DNA from: Lineus longissimus
Lineage: Eukaryota > Nemertea > Pilidiophora > Heteronemertea > Lineidae
DNA length: 60,000 nt
Direction of reading: 5' to 3'
NCBI RefSeq assembly: GCF_910592395.1
Contig: NC_088319.1
Coordinates: 14,758,001-14,818,000, forward strand
Shown here in pieces: positions 48,159 to 57,800 of this stretch. The notes beneath the pieces were generated by a model that was given only the letters and a program-made list of their open reading frames with translations, made no database searches and was not told the origin of the DNA. The position numbers and the translations under genes were made by a program. How positions within the stretch are numbered: the first letter of the stretch is position 1; the number at the start of each line of letters is the position of its first letter.

Positions 48159-49502
48159 ATGGCTTTAGTTCATGAGAACTCGGCACCATCCACCAAAAGT
48201 GAACTTGATATTTTTCAATTACCGCCCACGCAAATTGCCGTAGATTTAGCCCAGTGGGTGGAATTCAGGCCTCTGAATACACTAACGGATGGGGGTCCAA
48301 TAGAGTTTGTGGTGAAGGGGGAACCTGACAACTATCTGGACCTGGCCCATACGCAGTTATACATCAAGTTGCGTGTGATAAAAAAGGACGGTACGAATTT
48401 AACTCAAGAGACTGTAGATGCCGATGGTAATAAGACGGCTGGGTCAAAGGTGGCCCCTGTTAATCTTTTACTGCATAGCCTGTTTTCACAGGCTGACGTG
48501 TCCTTCAACGACCGCTTGATCAGTCCGAGTAGCAATACATATCCTTACAGGGGTTACTTAGAGACCTTACTAAGCTACGGCGCCGAGGCCAAAGGTACAC
48601 ACCTCGGGCAGGCGTTGTGGATAAAGGATGAGGCCGGGAAATTTGACGTTAATGACCCTTGGGCCGATGCTCCTAATAGCGGTTTAGTGAAACGTTACAA
48701 TAGCATTAAGGGTAGTAAAACGCTAGAGTTACTCGGTCGGGTGCACACTGATGCTTTTAGTTTGCAGAAGTTGCTTTTGAATAATATCGATGTAAAGTTG
48801 AAATTTATCCGTCAAAGTGACGCATTTGCCCTAATGTCGGCCGATGAAGACCCCTCCTACAAGATTAATATTATGGAGGCGGCACTTTACGTTAAAAGGG
48901 TTCATGTCGCCCCCACCATACAGCTAGCGCATAATAGAGCCTTGGAAAAAGCCAACGCCAAATACCACCTGACCAAGACTGATGTTAAAGTAATAAATAT
49001 ACAGGCCGGTAATAGGACGGTAACAAAGGATAATGTTTTCTTGGGGGAACTACCCAAGCGGGTAATATTAGGTATGGTCAATGATGCGGCTATGTCTGGT
49101 AATTTTAAATTAAATCCCTTTCACATGCGACATAATCACATCACTTATTTGAGTACTAGTATTAATGGCCAGCAGATACCTTCCCAACCACTTAAACCTG
49201 ATTTCGATAAGGGGGAGTATGCACGGGCCTACATGTCACTTTTTTCGGCAAATGGTAATTTGTATAGAGACCAGGGAATAGATATAAGCAGAGGTGAATA
49301 TGCAGAAGGATACACTTTGTTCGCTTTTGATATTTCGCCTAGTATCGGTGAGGACAGTCTGTCACTCATTAGAAAGGGTAATTTTAGGATTGAAATGCAT
49401 TTTGCTGAAGCGCTAACGGAGACAGTAAATTTGCTACTCTACGCCGAATTTGATGATGTCTTTGAAGTCACAAAAGAAAGACAAATACTCGTGGATGGGT
49501 AG
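48159..49502 (+). CDS. Major capsid protein, double jelly-roll
   Basis: 447 aa, close to the usual Polinton capsid length. The N-terminal phrase SELDIFQLPPTQIAVDLAQW (residues 14-33) with W-E-F-RP and a DGGPIEF strand is a hallmark of Polinton/adintovirus hexon-like proteins. The rest alternates beta-strand segments with loops across two jelly-roll halves, ending in LLLYAEFDDVFEV. It would form the capsid shell trimers. It starts three bases after the core-like gene and overlaps the protease start by 8 nt. No interruption is seen. Confidence 0.93.
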   Translation: MALVHENSAPSTKSELDIFQLPPTQIAVDLAQWVEFRPLNTLTDGGPIEFVVKGEPDNYLDLAHTQLYIKLRVIKKDGTNLTQETVDADGNKTAGSKVAPVNLLLHSLFSQADVSFNDRLISPSSNTYPYRGYLETLLSYGAEAKGTHLGQALWIKDEAGKFDVNDPWADAPNSGLVKRYNSIKGSKTLELLGRVHTDAFSLQKLLLNNIDVKLKFIRQSDAFALMSADEDPSYKINIMEAALYVKRVHVAPTIQLAHNRALEKANAKYHLTKTDVKVINIQAGNRTVTKDNVFLGELPKRVILGMVNDAAMSGNFKLNPFHMRHNHITYLSTSINGQQIPSQPLKPDFDKGEYARAYMSLFSANGNLYRDQGIDISRGEYAEGYTLFAFDISPSIGEDSLSLIRKGNFRIEMHFAEALTETVNLLLYAEFDDVFEVTKERQILVDG

Positions 49503-49938
49503 CCTTGAAATAGGCAACATTCTCTCTAAAAAGATACCAGAATTTGAGGGTGTGTACGCCATTGACACTTTACCAAAGAAACTGCGAAAACATCCTTCTG
49601 CTTATATTATTAATTCAGCTACAGTTAGCGAGCCTGGTTTACACTGGATTTCTCTATATTTTACTTCAGATAGAGCGGGTTATCTGTTTGATAGTTTTGG
49701 CCTTAGCCCGCAATTTTATGGACTAGAAATGTATATGAACAGAAATTGTAAAATATGGAGTTATAATGATAAGCCATTACAGAGTCCACTGTCTTCTGGT
49801 TGTGGCGCGTATTGTATATATTTTCTGTTAATGAGAAATGCCCAGGTCAATGAGTGGGCTCACCCTTTTGGTAGTAATTTACTAATGAATGATTGTATTG
49901 TACTTGATTTTGTAAAACGATTCGTCGATGTTGCATAA
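49495..49938 (+). CDS. Adenain-type cysteine protease (virion maturation)
   Basis: 147 aa from the ATG at 49495, which overlaps the capsid stop; in-frame upstream ATGs lie within the capsid gene and are unlikely. The catalytic set matches adenovirus protease: H50 in GLHWISLYF, acidic D66 in YLFDSFG, Q96 and nucleophile C103 in QSPLSSGCGAYC (Q-to-C spacing of seven, as in adenain). It would process capsid or core precursors. AATAAA shortly after the stop (about 49942) may end this transcript. Confidence 0.93.
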   Translation: MGSLEIGNILSKKIPEFEGVYAIDTLPKKLRKHPSAYIINSATVSEPGLHWISLYFTSDRAGYLFDSFGLSPQFYGLEMYMNRNCKIWSYNDKPLQSPLSSGCGAYCIYFLLMRNAQVNEWAHPFGSNLLMNDCIVLDFVKRFVDVA

Positions 49939-50074
49939 AAATAAATTCTTATCAACCAAATGAGTCTTTTCTATTTATTTTTTTAAAGAAAAACACTAAG
50001 CAAGGTATAGAAAAAACACAACCATGATTTTGAAAGGTGATATTTTTTCATACCCTCGGGTGTTTCAATTCAAT

Positions 50075-50082
50075 TATAAAAG
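50075..50082 (+). promoter_or_regulatory. TATA box for the ATPase gene
   Basis: A perfect TATAAAAG in the 201-bp non-coding gap (49939-50139), first base 65 nt before the ATPase ATG, giving room for a start site ~30 nt downstream and a short leader. The sequence context TTATAAAAGA also precedes the integrase. Confidence 0.6.
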
Positions 50083-50139
50083 AATGGCACGACAATATAG
50101 ATCAATCATGAGAAAAATCTTGATTGCCCCTGCTAAGCC

Positions 50140-50766
50140 ATGCATCTGAGATTATCCCATCCGGCCACCTACCTCATAGTGGGGGCAAGCTTTTCTGGCA
50201 AGACAACATTAACAAGACGGCTTATAGAGGAAAATATGTTTGAGCCTTCTCCAGAGCACATTATCTGGTGTTACGGCGAATATCAGCCGCTTTATGATGA
50301 AATGCGACCCTTGGGTATTGAGTTTGTGGAGGGGTTACCAACCGACCTCTATGATAAGCTAGACCCCGCAAGGCGACACTTGATTGTCATTGACGACCTA
50401 ATGGATGAAGCAAAGGACGACAAGATGTTGTCAAAACTATTTACTAAAGGGGCACACCACAAAAATGTGTCGGTGATATTCATCTTACAAAATCTATTCC
50501 CCCAGGGTAAATATTGTAGGAATATTAGCCTGAATGCACAATATATTATACTGTTCAAATCAACACGTGACAAAAGCCAGATAAACTGTCTGGGGAGACA
50601 GATGTTTCCAGGACAGAGTAAGTTTTTCCATGAAGCATATAACGATGCCACAAAGGAGAGAGGGTCCTATTTGCTCATTGACCTCAAAGCAGACACCCCC
50701 GATGACTGGCGACTGAGAGCGCAAATATTCCCTGGTGAGAAAAATGTTGTGTACATTCCGAAATAA
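50140..50766 (+). CDS. FtsK/HerA-type genome-packaging ATPase
   Basis: 208 aa. Walker A GASFSGKT (15-22), Walker B LIVIDD (81-86) and a downstream ILQN motif (~115) as in A32-like packaging ATPases of Polintons and adintoviruses. It would pump the genome into the capsid. The ATG at 50140 is directly followed by the beta-strand preceding the P-loop, the usual layout. The C-terminus PGEKNVVYIP is typical of the family. It is preceded by its own TATA box, unlike most of its tightly packed neighbours. Confidence 0.95.
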   Translation: MHLRLSHPATYLIVGASFSGKTTLTRRLIEENMFEPSPEHIIWCYGEYQPLYDEMRPLGIEFVEGLPTDLYDKLDPARRHLIVIDDLMDEAKDDKMLSKLFTKGAHHKNVSVIFILQNLFPQGKYCRNISLNAQYIILFKSTRDKSQINCLGRQMFPGQSKFFHEAYNDATKERGSYLLIDLKADTPDDWRLRAQIFPGEKNVVYIPK

Positions 50767-50770
50767 AAGG

Positions 50771-51001
50771 ATGGATAAGCTGTGTAATGAATTAAACGGG
50801 TTGCATCTTAAAAGGGAGGCACCCCATTTCATTGTCAAGTTCGATAGAGTACATCACCACATACCCCGGTGGCGTTTGAGGACATTGGAGCGAAAAATAA
50901 AACATGCCTGTGCCAAGCAGTATAAAAAAGCACGGTCCTTACCTGCACGTCATTGCCACGGCGAAAAAGGGTATGCGGGACGCGGTTATCAAAGCATCTG
51001 A
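50771..51001 (+). CDS. Small uncharacterised open frame after the ATPase
   Basis: 76 codons from ATG 50771, five bases after the ATPase stop. The sequence (MDKLCNELNGLHL, then basic and His-rich) has no recognisable domain, and its last third overlaps the 50904 gene in another frame. Polintons often carry a short gene here, but it could be chance. Confidence 0.3.
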   Translation: MDKLCNELNGLHLKREAPHFIVKFDRVHHHIPRWRLRTLERKIKHACAKQYKKARSLPARHCHGEKGYAGRGYQSI

Positions 51002-51266
51002 TAAACACCTTATCGATGCAATATGTGAATGCTGTAAAAATTCGCTTCATGGCAATGTTCGCCATAGTGAAAAGGATAAAAGAAGACTTAGACAGTACAA
51101 AAGGTGGATTAAAATGGTGACCAATAAAAAGGTGGGCATCAACACCAAAAAAAGGATCTTACGGCAAAAGGGCGGCTTTCTGCCCATGGTACTAGGACCT
51201 TTGTTGGGGTTGGGTGGAAAACTGCTCAGCTCTTTAGTCGGCGGGGTTCTGGGAAACCAGGCATAA
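50904..51266 (+). CDS. Conserved Polinton basic protein with hydrophobic tail
   Basis: 120 aa. A central helix LIDAICECCKNSLHGNV, then a Lys/Arg-rich stretch (KDKRRLRQYKRWIKMVTNKKV, ~65-85), an R-ILRQKGGFLPMVLGPLLGL motif (~93-113) and a Gly-rich hydrophobic end. The RLxxxKKxxxxL-GGFLPxLLxPLL arrangement is familiar from invertebrate Polintons, where it has no assigned role. A basic DNA-binding part with a membrane-active tail resembles adenovirus minor core proteins; this is inference. It is followed three bases later by the next gene. Confidence 0.75.
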   Translation: MPVPSSIKKHGPYLHVIATAKKGMRDAVIKASDKHLIDAICECCKNSLHGNVRHSEKDKRRLRQYKRWIKMVTNKKVGINTKKRILRQKGGFLPMVLGPLLGLGGKLLSSLVGGVLGNQA

Positions 51267-51269
51267 ATA

Positions 51270-52019
51270 ATGGACCACGCCAAGAGAATGATACTTGTAC
51301 CTGAGACAACATTATTACGACTGAAAAACCCTGTGTCAACCAACGACATTCAGCTATCTAACATAGACAATGAAATGGCACATGCCATGGGGAGGACAGA
51401 CCTACACCCCAGCGAGCAGTTGAAGCTTTATAATCAAGTGTTGCAGAAATTTATGGTTGTGAGAAAGGGGCTTGCCGGCCAAGCGGGATCAAGCAGCAAC
51501 GTAGAACCGCCCAAAATTGCTGCGTTGGCGAAACAATTGGAGGATGTAAAAGATGATGATCCAAAAAATGATAAGAACCCCGAGAATAGTGAAACTGATC
51601 GTATGGCAATTATCGAAGCACAGATCCAAAAAAATACACCCAAAAATCTTACTAAAAAAGCTGAGCAGTTATTAGAATTTGTTAAGGGGAACCGTGATAT
51701 TTTGAATTGGGATGATCGTGGACAAATAAATTACCGGGGTGAAACAATCGCGGGTAGTAACATCGTGGATCTGTTTCGTGACATAATGGTCTTACGAAAA
51801 AGTTATTCTCCAAAGGGGTGGCAGGTTTTTCTAAAAGGACTTCGAGACATGGACACCCCAAAGTCATACATTCAAAACCATTTGAGACGTAAAAAACTTG
51901 AGGAAATGGATTATGATATGCCTAGCCTCTCACCAGCCATCAAGAAAAATTCCAAAAAATCAATGCGAAAAAGGTTATCTGTCACAGATGACATGTTCGA
52001 TGATTGGCTCACATATTGA
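51270..52019 (+). CDS. Conserved Polinton protein, function unknown
   Basis: 249 aa. It starts MDHAKRMILVPE, followed by a helical region with LYNQVLQKF (~53-61), a charged low-complexity middle (DDDPKNDKNPENSE) and a C-terminal domain with NWDDRGQINYRGETIAGSNIVDLFRDI (~148-175), RKSYSPKGWQVFLKGLRD and a basic tail. This N- and C-terminal pair of motifs is typical of a conserved but uncharacterised Polinton gene, possibly a virion protein. It is the last rightward gene; its end lies 131 bp from the right TIR and 110 bp from the end of the convergent truncated polymerase copy. Confidence 0.8.
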   Translation: MDHAKRMILVPETTLLRLKNPVSTNDIQLSNIDNEMAHAMGRTDLHPSEQLKLYNQVLQKFMVVRKGLAGQAGSSSNVEPPKIAALAKQLEDVKDDDPKNDKNPENSETDRMAIIEAQIQKNTPKNLTKKAEQLLEFVKGNRDILNWDDRGQINYRGETIAGSNIVDLFRDIMVLRKSYSPKGWQVFLKGLRDMDTPKSYIQNHLRRKKLEEMDYDMPSLSPAIKKNSKKSMRKRLSVTDDMFDDWLTY

Positions 52020-52129
52020 CTTCTTTCGTAAAAATAATGATATTCTATAGAGACGTAATTCGCTGTTGCATGCATGCATGCATATGAATGATGTAACTAA
52101 ATATTAATCTCGGTATTAAACAAATCATT

Positions 52130-53913
52130 TTATTCAAATAGCTGGATGTTAAGTACAGCACGATGAATGATAAGTACCTGTGTATTGAATTCGAGAATGG
52201 ACCGATGTAGCTCTGCGGTGAGGCTAACCGAGGCGCCGTCCCAGTCACCGTGTAAGGTGAGAAGCACACTCCGCCACTCATTCTGTAAGGGAAAAAAGGC
52301 AGCAATAATGGACCTGAGTAATCATTGAGTTGTAACAAATATTATGACCACTTAAATAAACTGTGGTATAATAATATCATCAACTTACCTCAGGCATAGG
52401 TAGCCCCCGCGTTAGGGATTCAACTACGCCGTTATCGCAAGTAGGTGTTTCGCACTCCGGTGCTGGAGCCGGGTGGGGATGCTGCCCCGTCCGCCTCTTT
52501 TTTTCAGGCTGGGAAGCGGCGACCTTCTCCACCTTCTTCTTAGACTGCTGGCCCGTCCGCCTCTTTTTTTCAGGCTGGGCAGGGGCAACCTTCTCCTTCT
52601 TCTTAGCCTGGAGTATGAGTTAAACATTTTTTTTTATGGCGGCGCTATATTCAAATTGCACAACAGGATATAAATTGAAATGCTCAGAATTAAACGTGTT
52701 TGAGCAACGTCGTCAGTTTAAAGCCTACCTCAGCTGCCTGACTAGCCAAAATCTCAGCGTGAAGCTCGTCTTGAGAAAATGTGATGGAGATGTTGAATTC
52801 ATCAGCATCCTCACCACTACACTGAAAATAAAATGAAAGTCAGTTAGATAGATAATTTGTAAAGATTATATTTAATAATGTGGAGAAATAACAATGGAAA
52901 TATTCAGAATAGGTCGGTGATATTTTTAACTTACTGAAATAATAGCCCGGTAAATGTCGTGCAAATACCGCACTCGTTCATTCCGCCCAAGCGGGTTCAG
53001 GCGATGCAGATAGACGGGCAGGTCAATCCGCCTTCTGTATTCAGCCTGAAGAAAAACACATAGGTTGAAAAATCACAAAGAAAAGCTCCCAGGTGTATTA
53101 AGTAAAAGTGAAAAATATGATATGCAAGATAATAAAATCGTAACACTCACCACCACATTAAAATCGCGGATTGCCTGATGCAATTCGGACCTAGTCTCGA
53201 ACTGCTTAGGCTCGGAAAGCCGACCCGCCTCAAATTCCTTGTAGAGAAAGATGAGGACGGCCCGCCAATCTCGCATAGTGACAGTCTGAAAGGTAAACAA
53301 TCAAATAAATGATTAGTAAGGGTTTATCGATTCACTTCAATTCGGGGTGTTGTTTTTTTTAATTTGGCTGAATCGATGCGGCATAATACTCACCGGAGGT
53401 AGCGTGATAAATTCATCAGGATTAGACCCTGACGGTCGCTGCAAAGAATATGATTTTTGTTTAAAACTTAGTAAAATGGGGACAAAAGTAATTTAGGAAT
53501 AGGCAAAAATCTGGGATGTAAAAAATGATGCTTAAAACCTGGCTCACCTGATCCATCATTTGCTGCAGGGTCGTATCTTGGGACTCGGAAAGATTGTTGA
53601 AAAATGAATCCATATTACCTAGAAACATTGCCAAGTTCAATTAGCTTTTATGAAACAACCAAATTAATACCATATCTGGGGTAATAAAGTTAAAATGGGC
53701 CCTTCAGATTGGCTGATGCATGCATGAAAAATAAGGCATTTGAACATGTACTTCGCTAAGTATGAAACTGTTAATGGATGATCGGATTTGAATAAAATCG
53801 AGAAATTGGCGGCAGAATATAAAATGAAAAATATAAGAAACAGAGGGGCCACCTGATAATGGGACTGGTTAGAAGATATTTATAATTTTAAGATTCAAAC
53901 ACCTACCTTCCAT
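52130..53913 (-). CDS. Truncated second copy of the polymerase 5' exons in the right TIR
   Basis: Exons 1-8 of the polymerase gene are repeated here on the minus strand: 53907-53913, 53548-53618, 53394-53438, 53151-53285, 52935-53045, 52729-52821, 52389-52607, 52178-52282. Exon 9 and the polymerase are absent. If the donor after exon 8 is not used, the frame runs 15 more codons past the TIR border to TAA at 52130-52132, which overlaps an AATAAA on the same strand (52128-52133). The product would be about 277 aa: the N-terminal region with both KKRR repeats and no enzymatic motif. Whether it is expressed is unknown; it shares the left copy's promoter sequence exactly as far as compared. Confidence 0.55.
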
Positions 53914-54828
53914 TCTTGAAACTTGGGTTGTTGAAATACTCCGTGAAATTCGGGAATTATGAATTGTAGAAAGGGGAAATTTGATACAAATTATTCGCAC
54001 ACACAAACACAGAGATCCTGCTTAAATGAATGACGATGTGAAAATGAATTTTTTCCAAATTCGCGCGGTAATAGCGGCATCTGCGAACATGTTTAAACAC
54101 GTTACAGCATATTGCACATCATATCCAGAAACTTAAGCTCTGTACACACTGACAACATTTTGGGAAACATGTTGGCCAACATGTTGTCCAGGTGCGATGT
54201 TATCGAAAATTTTGCCCTGTATACACATGACAACATTCGACAACATCTGCTCAAATGAATGACGATGTGAATTGTTTTTTCGAAATTCGCGCGGTAATAG
54301 CGGCGTCTGCGAACATGTTTAAACACGTTACATCATATTACACATCATATCCAGAAAATTACTCAGGAAATCTTAGATAATGTTATAACATTTAATCACT
54401 CCATAAGCGTGATAGCGCTGTTGCCAGGCTAACATCAGAGTTGGTCGAGTACATATTCTATTGTTAAGCTTTTTAAAGTGTAATGCAATAAATGGTCCAC
54501 TGTTTAAAATTATTAAAAGGTATAACCCATGATTTAGGCGGGGGCCATTTACATGCCCAAACACATCCACGGTGATGTCATCATCACTCGGTTAAACAAT
54601 GCACCTTTCTCAATAGCGCTATTCAAATCATGTCCAGGCATGCCTCGAAGGCGTGAGGTCATTGATGACGTCACGGGGTTGGGGAATTCCACTTTGGGTT
54701 GCGTCATCGATTACGTCATAAGGGATAAGAGTGATTACGTCATAAGGGATAAGAGTGCACCCTCAGAGCGATGACGTCATCAGGGGTCACTGAGTGCAAA
54801 ATGGGCTGGACAGGCATACAATACTACT
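52151..54828 (-). repeat. Right terminal inverted repeat of the Polinton (2,678 bp)
   Basis: Reverse complement of 37479-40156. It carries the same promoter region and exons 1-8 of the polymerase gene pointing left into the element, where they end in a separate short terminal exon (see 52130-53913). Confidence 0.95.
54666..54779 (-). promoter_or_regulatory. CRE/ATF site cluster with a kappaB-type site, right end
   Basis: Mirror copy of the left cluster. The kappaB-type site is at 54681-54690. Both ends of the element therefore carry the same putative enhancer. Confidence 0.6.
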
Positions 54829-54833
54829 AGAAT
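54829..54833. repeat. Right target-site duplication AGAAT
   Basis: AGAAT directly follows the right end of the Polinton and matches 37474-37478. Confidence 0.7.
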
Positions 54834-57800
54834 GTATACATCTATACGTTGTAGAGTAAACAATTCATATATTCAGACTGCGGATATTTGATGGAGAATC
54901 AAGCATAAAATGACTCAGATGATGGAGCTTTTGACAATAGGGAGGTTCCGATTAAACATCGTAACGGTAAATATTGGAGACGTATTTCTGATTTTGATGA
55001 ATAGCAAGCATTAAAAAGAATTCTTCCTGCATTATACGTGTACGCCAATAGAAGCAAGCAGAAAACATAATCAGGGAGCAATGGGTATTGGACAATCGAG
55101 AAGTTCCGATCATACGTACGGTCATCAACTCCAGTCTGGCTACTTCATTTGATGTCGGCTTATCTTATTAGTGCAAGTCGGCACCACTCTAAATTACCCA
55201 TGTCTGAACGAAGCATGGTAACCTTAGCCATAACGAAAGACGAAATAGCTATTTTACCTCATATGTCCGCCTTAGCTACCAGGGGTCGCAATGGCTTATT
55301 GACAGGCACATCAGATATCATGACGCAAATATGAAACAAACTTTTCTTCTCATATAAACTTGGATCAAGCCGCATCACAACTCGTGTGACACATGGAAAG
55401 CAAAGTAGCAATATTAATATGTACATGTAGCTTATTTGATGACATTTCGCGCCCCAGTCAAGATGTGAGCCTCAGGTGACCAAGGCGGCCATTCTGCGTG
55501 GCTGGAAAGCACTTGATAAGATGTTAATATGCCGACAGTTGTTGACATTGGGGCTGGGTATGCCTTCAATGAATACTTATGATATTGATGGACCATTTAG
55601 TACAGCTATGCAAGAATCGTTCTGATCATACTAGATGTAATTGGAAATTGCGAACTTTTCAAATCTATTTCCTCGATTGCCATATTTCACGAAAATCAGC
55701 GATTTATTATCATGTGGCAGTCAGGTACCTGTAAGAAACCAGTTAACGGTAAGAAACTTTTGAGCCTAAATGTTCGCGAGACACACGTATTCCTTTTCGA
55801 TACTAACCTCTAATCTGTCTAACCTCCTCCTTAACTCCCGTACAGTTAACATCCTGAGAACATTGAATCTCTGGTAGTAACATGCAGGTGTTGTGTGTAA
55901 ACACGAAACTACCCGAACAAAATCGATCAAATAGCTGTATCATCCGCAGGTATCCGACGCATGATGCCTTCTAGCCCTAACGAAAACCGATGGAAAGTGT
56001 ACGAAAACCTATTCGGATCTCAACCTCCTTCACAGGAGCGCGGCACTCGCTACTGGTGTTAGGATGGATGCTCCTTGTCGGACAATCAAAATAACTGATC
56101 TATACCCTGAGAAGGAGGTTGATTCGGATCTGTAAACTCATCGGGTTGACACTTCAAGTCTCTGAAGTTCCCCATTTATGGCAGGTCTCAAGATCATTTT
56201 GTTTTTATTTTATGCTGTTTATGATGGAATAACGTGGGTTGTGCTAAACTTGCTTTTCTTCCCCAATGGTTGATATATCAAGTCTCGATCTCTGAAATTC
56301 CCCCGTTGCTAGCCAACAATGCTGTTGGTAGTGGGAAGTCTGTTTCTTATTGCCCGGAAACAGGTTGTATTTCAATAATTAGAGCAGGTTTGTAAGACAA
56401 GTTGCTAATGTTTACTGATAAGATCCAAATTGGCACGTAGCGGTATTAATCATGGTGAGACAGTTTCTAGAGTGTTTGACTGTGTACATTTCTTGATACA
56501 CCACCAGAACCACCTAACCCTCTTAACTCGTAAACCTATTTTTCTCGGTACAGACTGACACGTTTTTCTCTGTTTGTCGTTATTGGAACCACGGTCACTC
56601 AGCGCTATCTTTTGTATAGAAACACTGCAATATGGGGAACAACCAAGAACTTTACATCGAAAGGCGCTTCTCTCCCCCATGGGAGCGGGGCGAGGGCTGT
56701 GTATATCATCCCAGACATCAGGATATCCAATTAGTTCACAACACAACATCATCATCGACTGCGTGGGCTTGAACAGTTGACGTCTACGAAATAACCTTTT
56801 TTCGAACTGACTCAAATTGACCTTTCGAAAGGGTAAAGCAAGTCACGCAAACCAGAGAGAAGACCAATTGAAAACTGAACTGAAAAACATCGGAGCACGC
56901 TTCTGCAACGTCATATAAAGACGAATTGGGAAATCGTGAAGGTGAACTATCATGTCTTAGACTTAATCACGGTCACGAAAGGAACACCACGCAAATAACT
57001 AAAGTTACATTGGAAAACTTTACAAAGTAATGCTATAATGTAACTCATGAGAATACATGTATGTATAATAATCTTTTTTTTTCTAAACTTGTTCAGTATT
57101 TATCGAAAATGTAATTTGAAATTGTTGTTGACTTGTCTGGCCTGCGGCATTCTTACAGATGACACGGAGTAAAAAAGTTCTGAATTAGGTAAATGGACTA
57201 TAAGGTCACGAATGGCATGTTTTGTGAAACTTACCGAGGACATATTGGCGTGATAACGATCTTTTCCTCGACAACATTGTGACGTCTCACGTCTTTCAAC
57301 ATTGGTACTTTTAAGAGGCAATCTGCAGGAAAAAGTGGGTTTTTTTGTGACCTTTTGGGGCACCCCCCTCCCCCGCCCAATCTACCTACGGCCCTGCGTG
57401 AAAGCAGACATCAGCCCTCAAAGTATCATATCCTGCCTACCGAATCTCGATACTTTTACGGGCAATCAACTCGACTTCAGTGCGCAGCGAGCGGTGAATT
57501 TAACGTCTTATGCATTTGTAACTTAAGTTGAACATTTCAACTGAAATTGGTATCCCTGGGGCCACGACAGATGCGCAGCCAGCACTCGCGAAAGAAATGC
57601 AGTACTGAGCCAGTGCAACTGTTGCTTTTAAGTGAAGGGATTTCCATAATGATGTTGGGATGAAACATTATACGATCTTCTTGCCGACTAACTAAATGGT
57701 TTGCTTATGGAATTCGACAGGAGTGGAACTCAATGAATCCTAGTTTTGAGCAATAACATGGTTGTGAAAAGAGGGTTCGGCTATGAAGTATATATGACCT

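Larger units (their letters stand above)
37479..54828 (+). mobile_element. Complete Polinton/Maverick element
   Basis: A 17,350-bp element with 2,678-bp terminal inverted repeats and the complete Polinton core: protein-primed PolB, retrovirus-type integrase, adenain-like protease, FtsK/HerA ATPase, double-jelly-roll major capsid and single-jelly-roll minor capsid. The ends read AGTAGTATTG inward from both sides, and Polintons typically begin with AG. AGAAT directly flanks each side, one base short of the usual 6-bp Polinton target duplication. All large genes are open and point rightward. TIRs matching base for base in the stretches I compared, and intact genes, indicate recent insertion. Extra to the usual gene set is a TBP homologue. 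Such elements are considered integrated relatives of adintoviruses and may form virions. Confidence 0.95.

Noticed and set aside
49450-49494. Protease start at the upstream ATG cluster
   Set aside because: These codons overlap the conserved end of the capsid gene; the ATG at 49495 gives the normal protease N-terminus.
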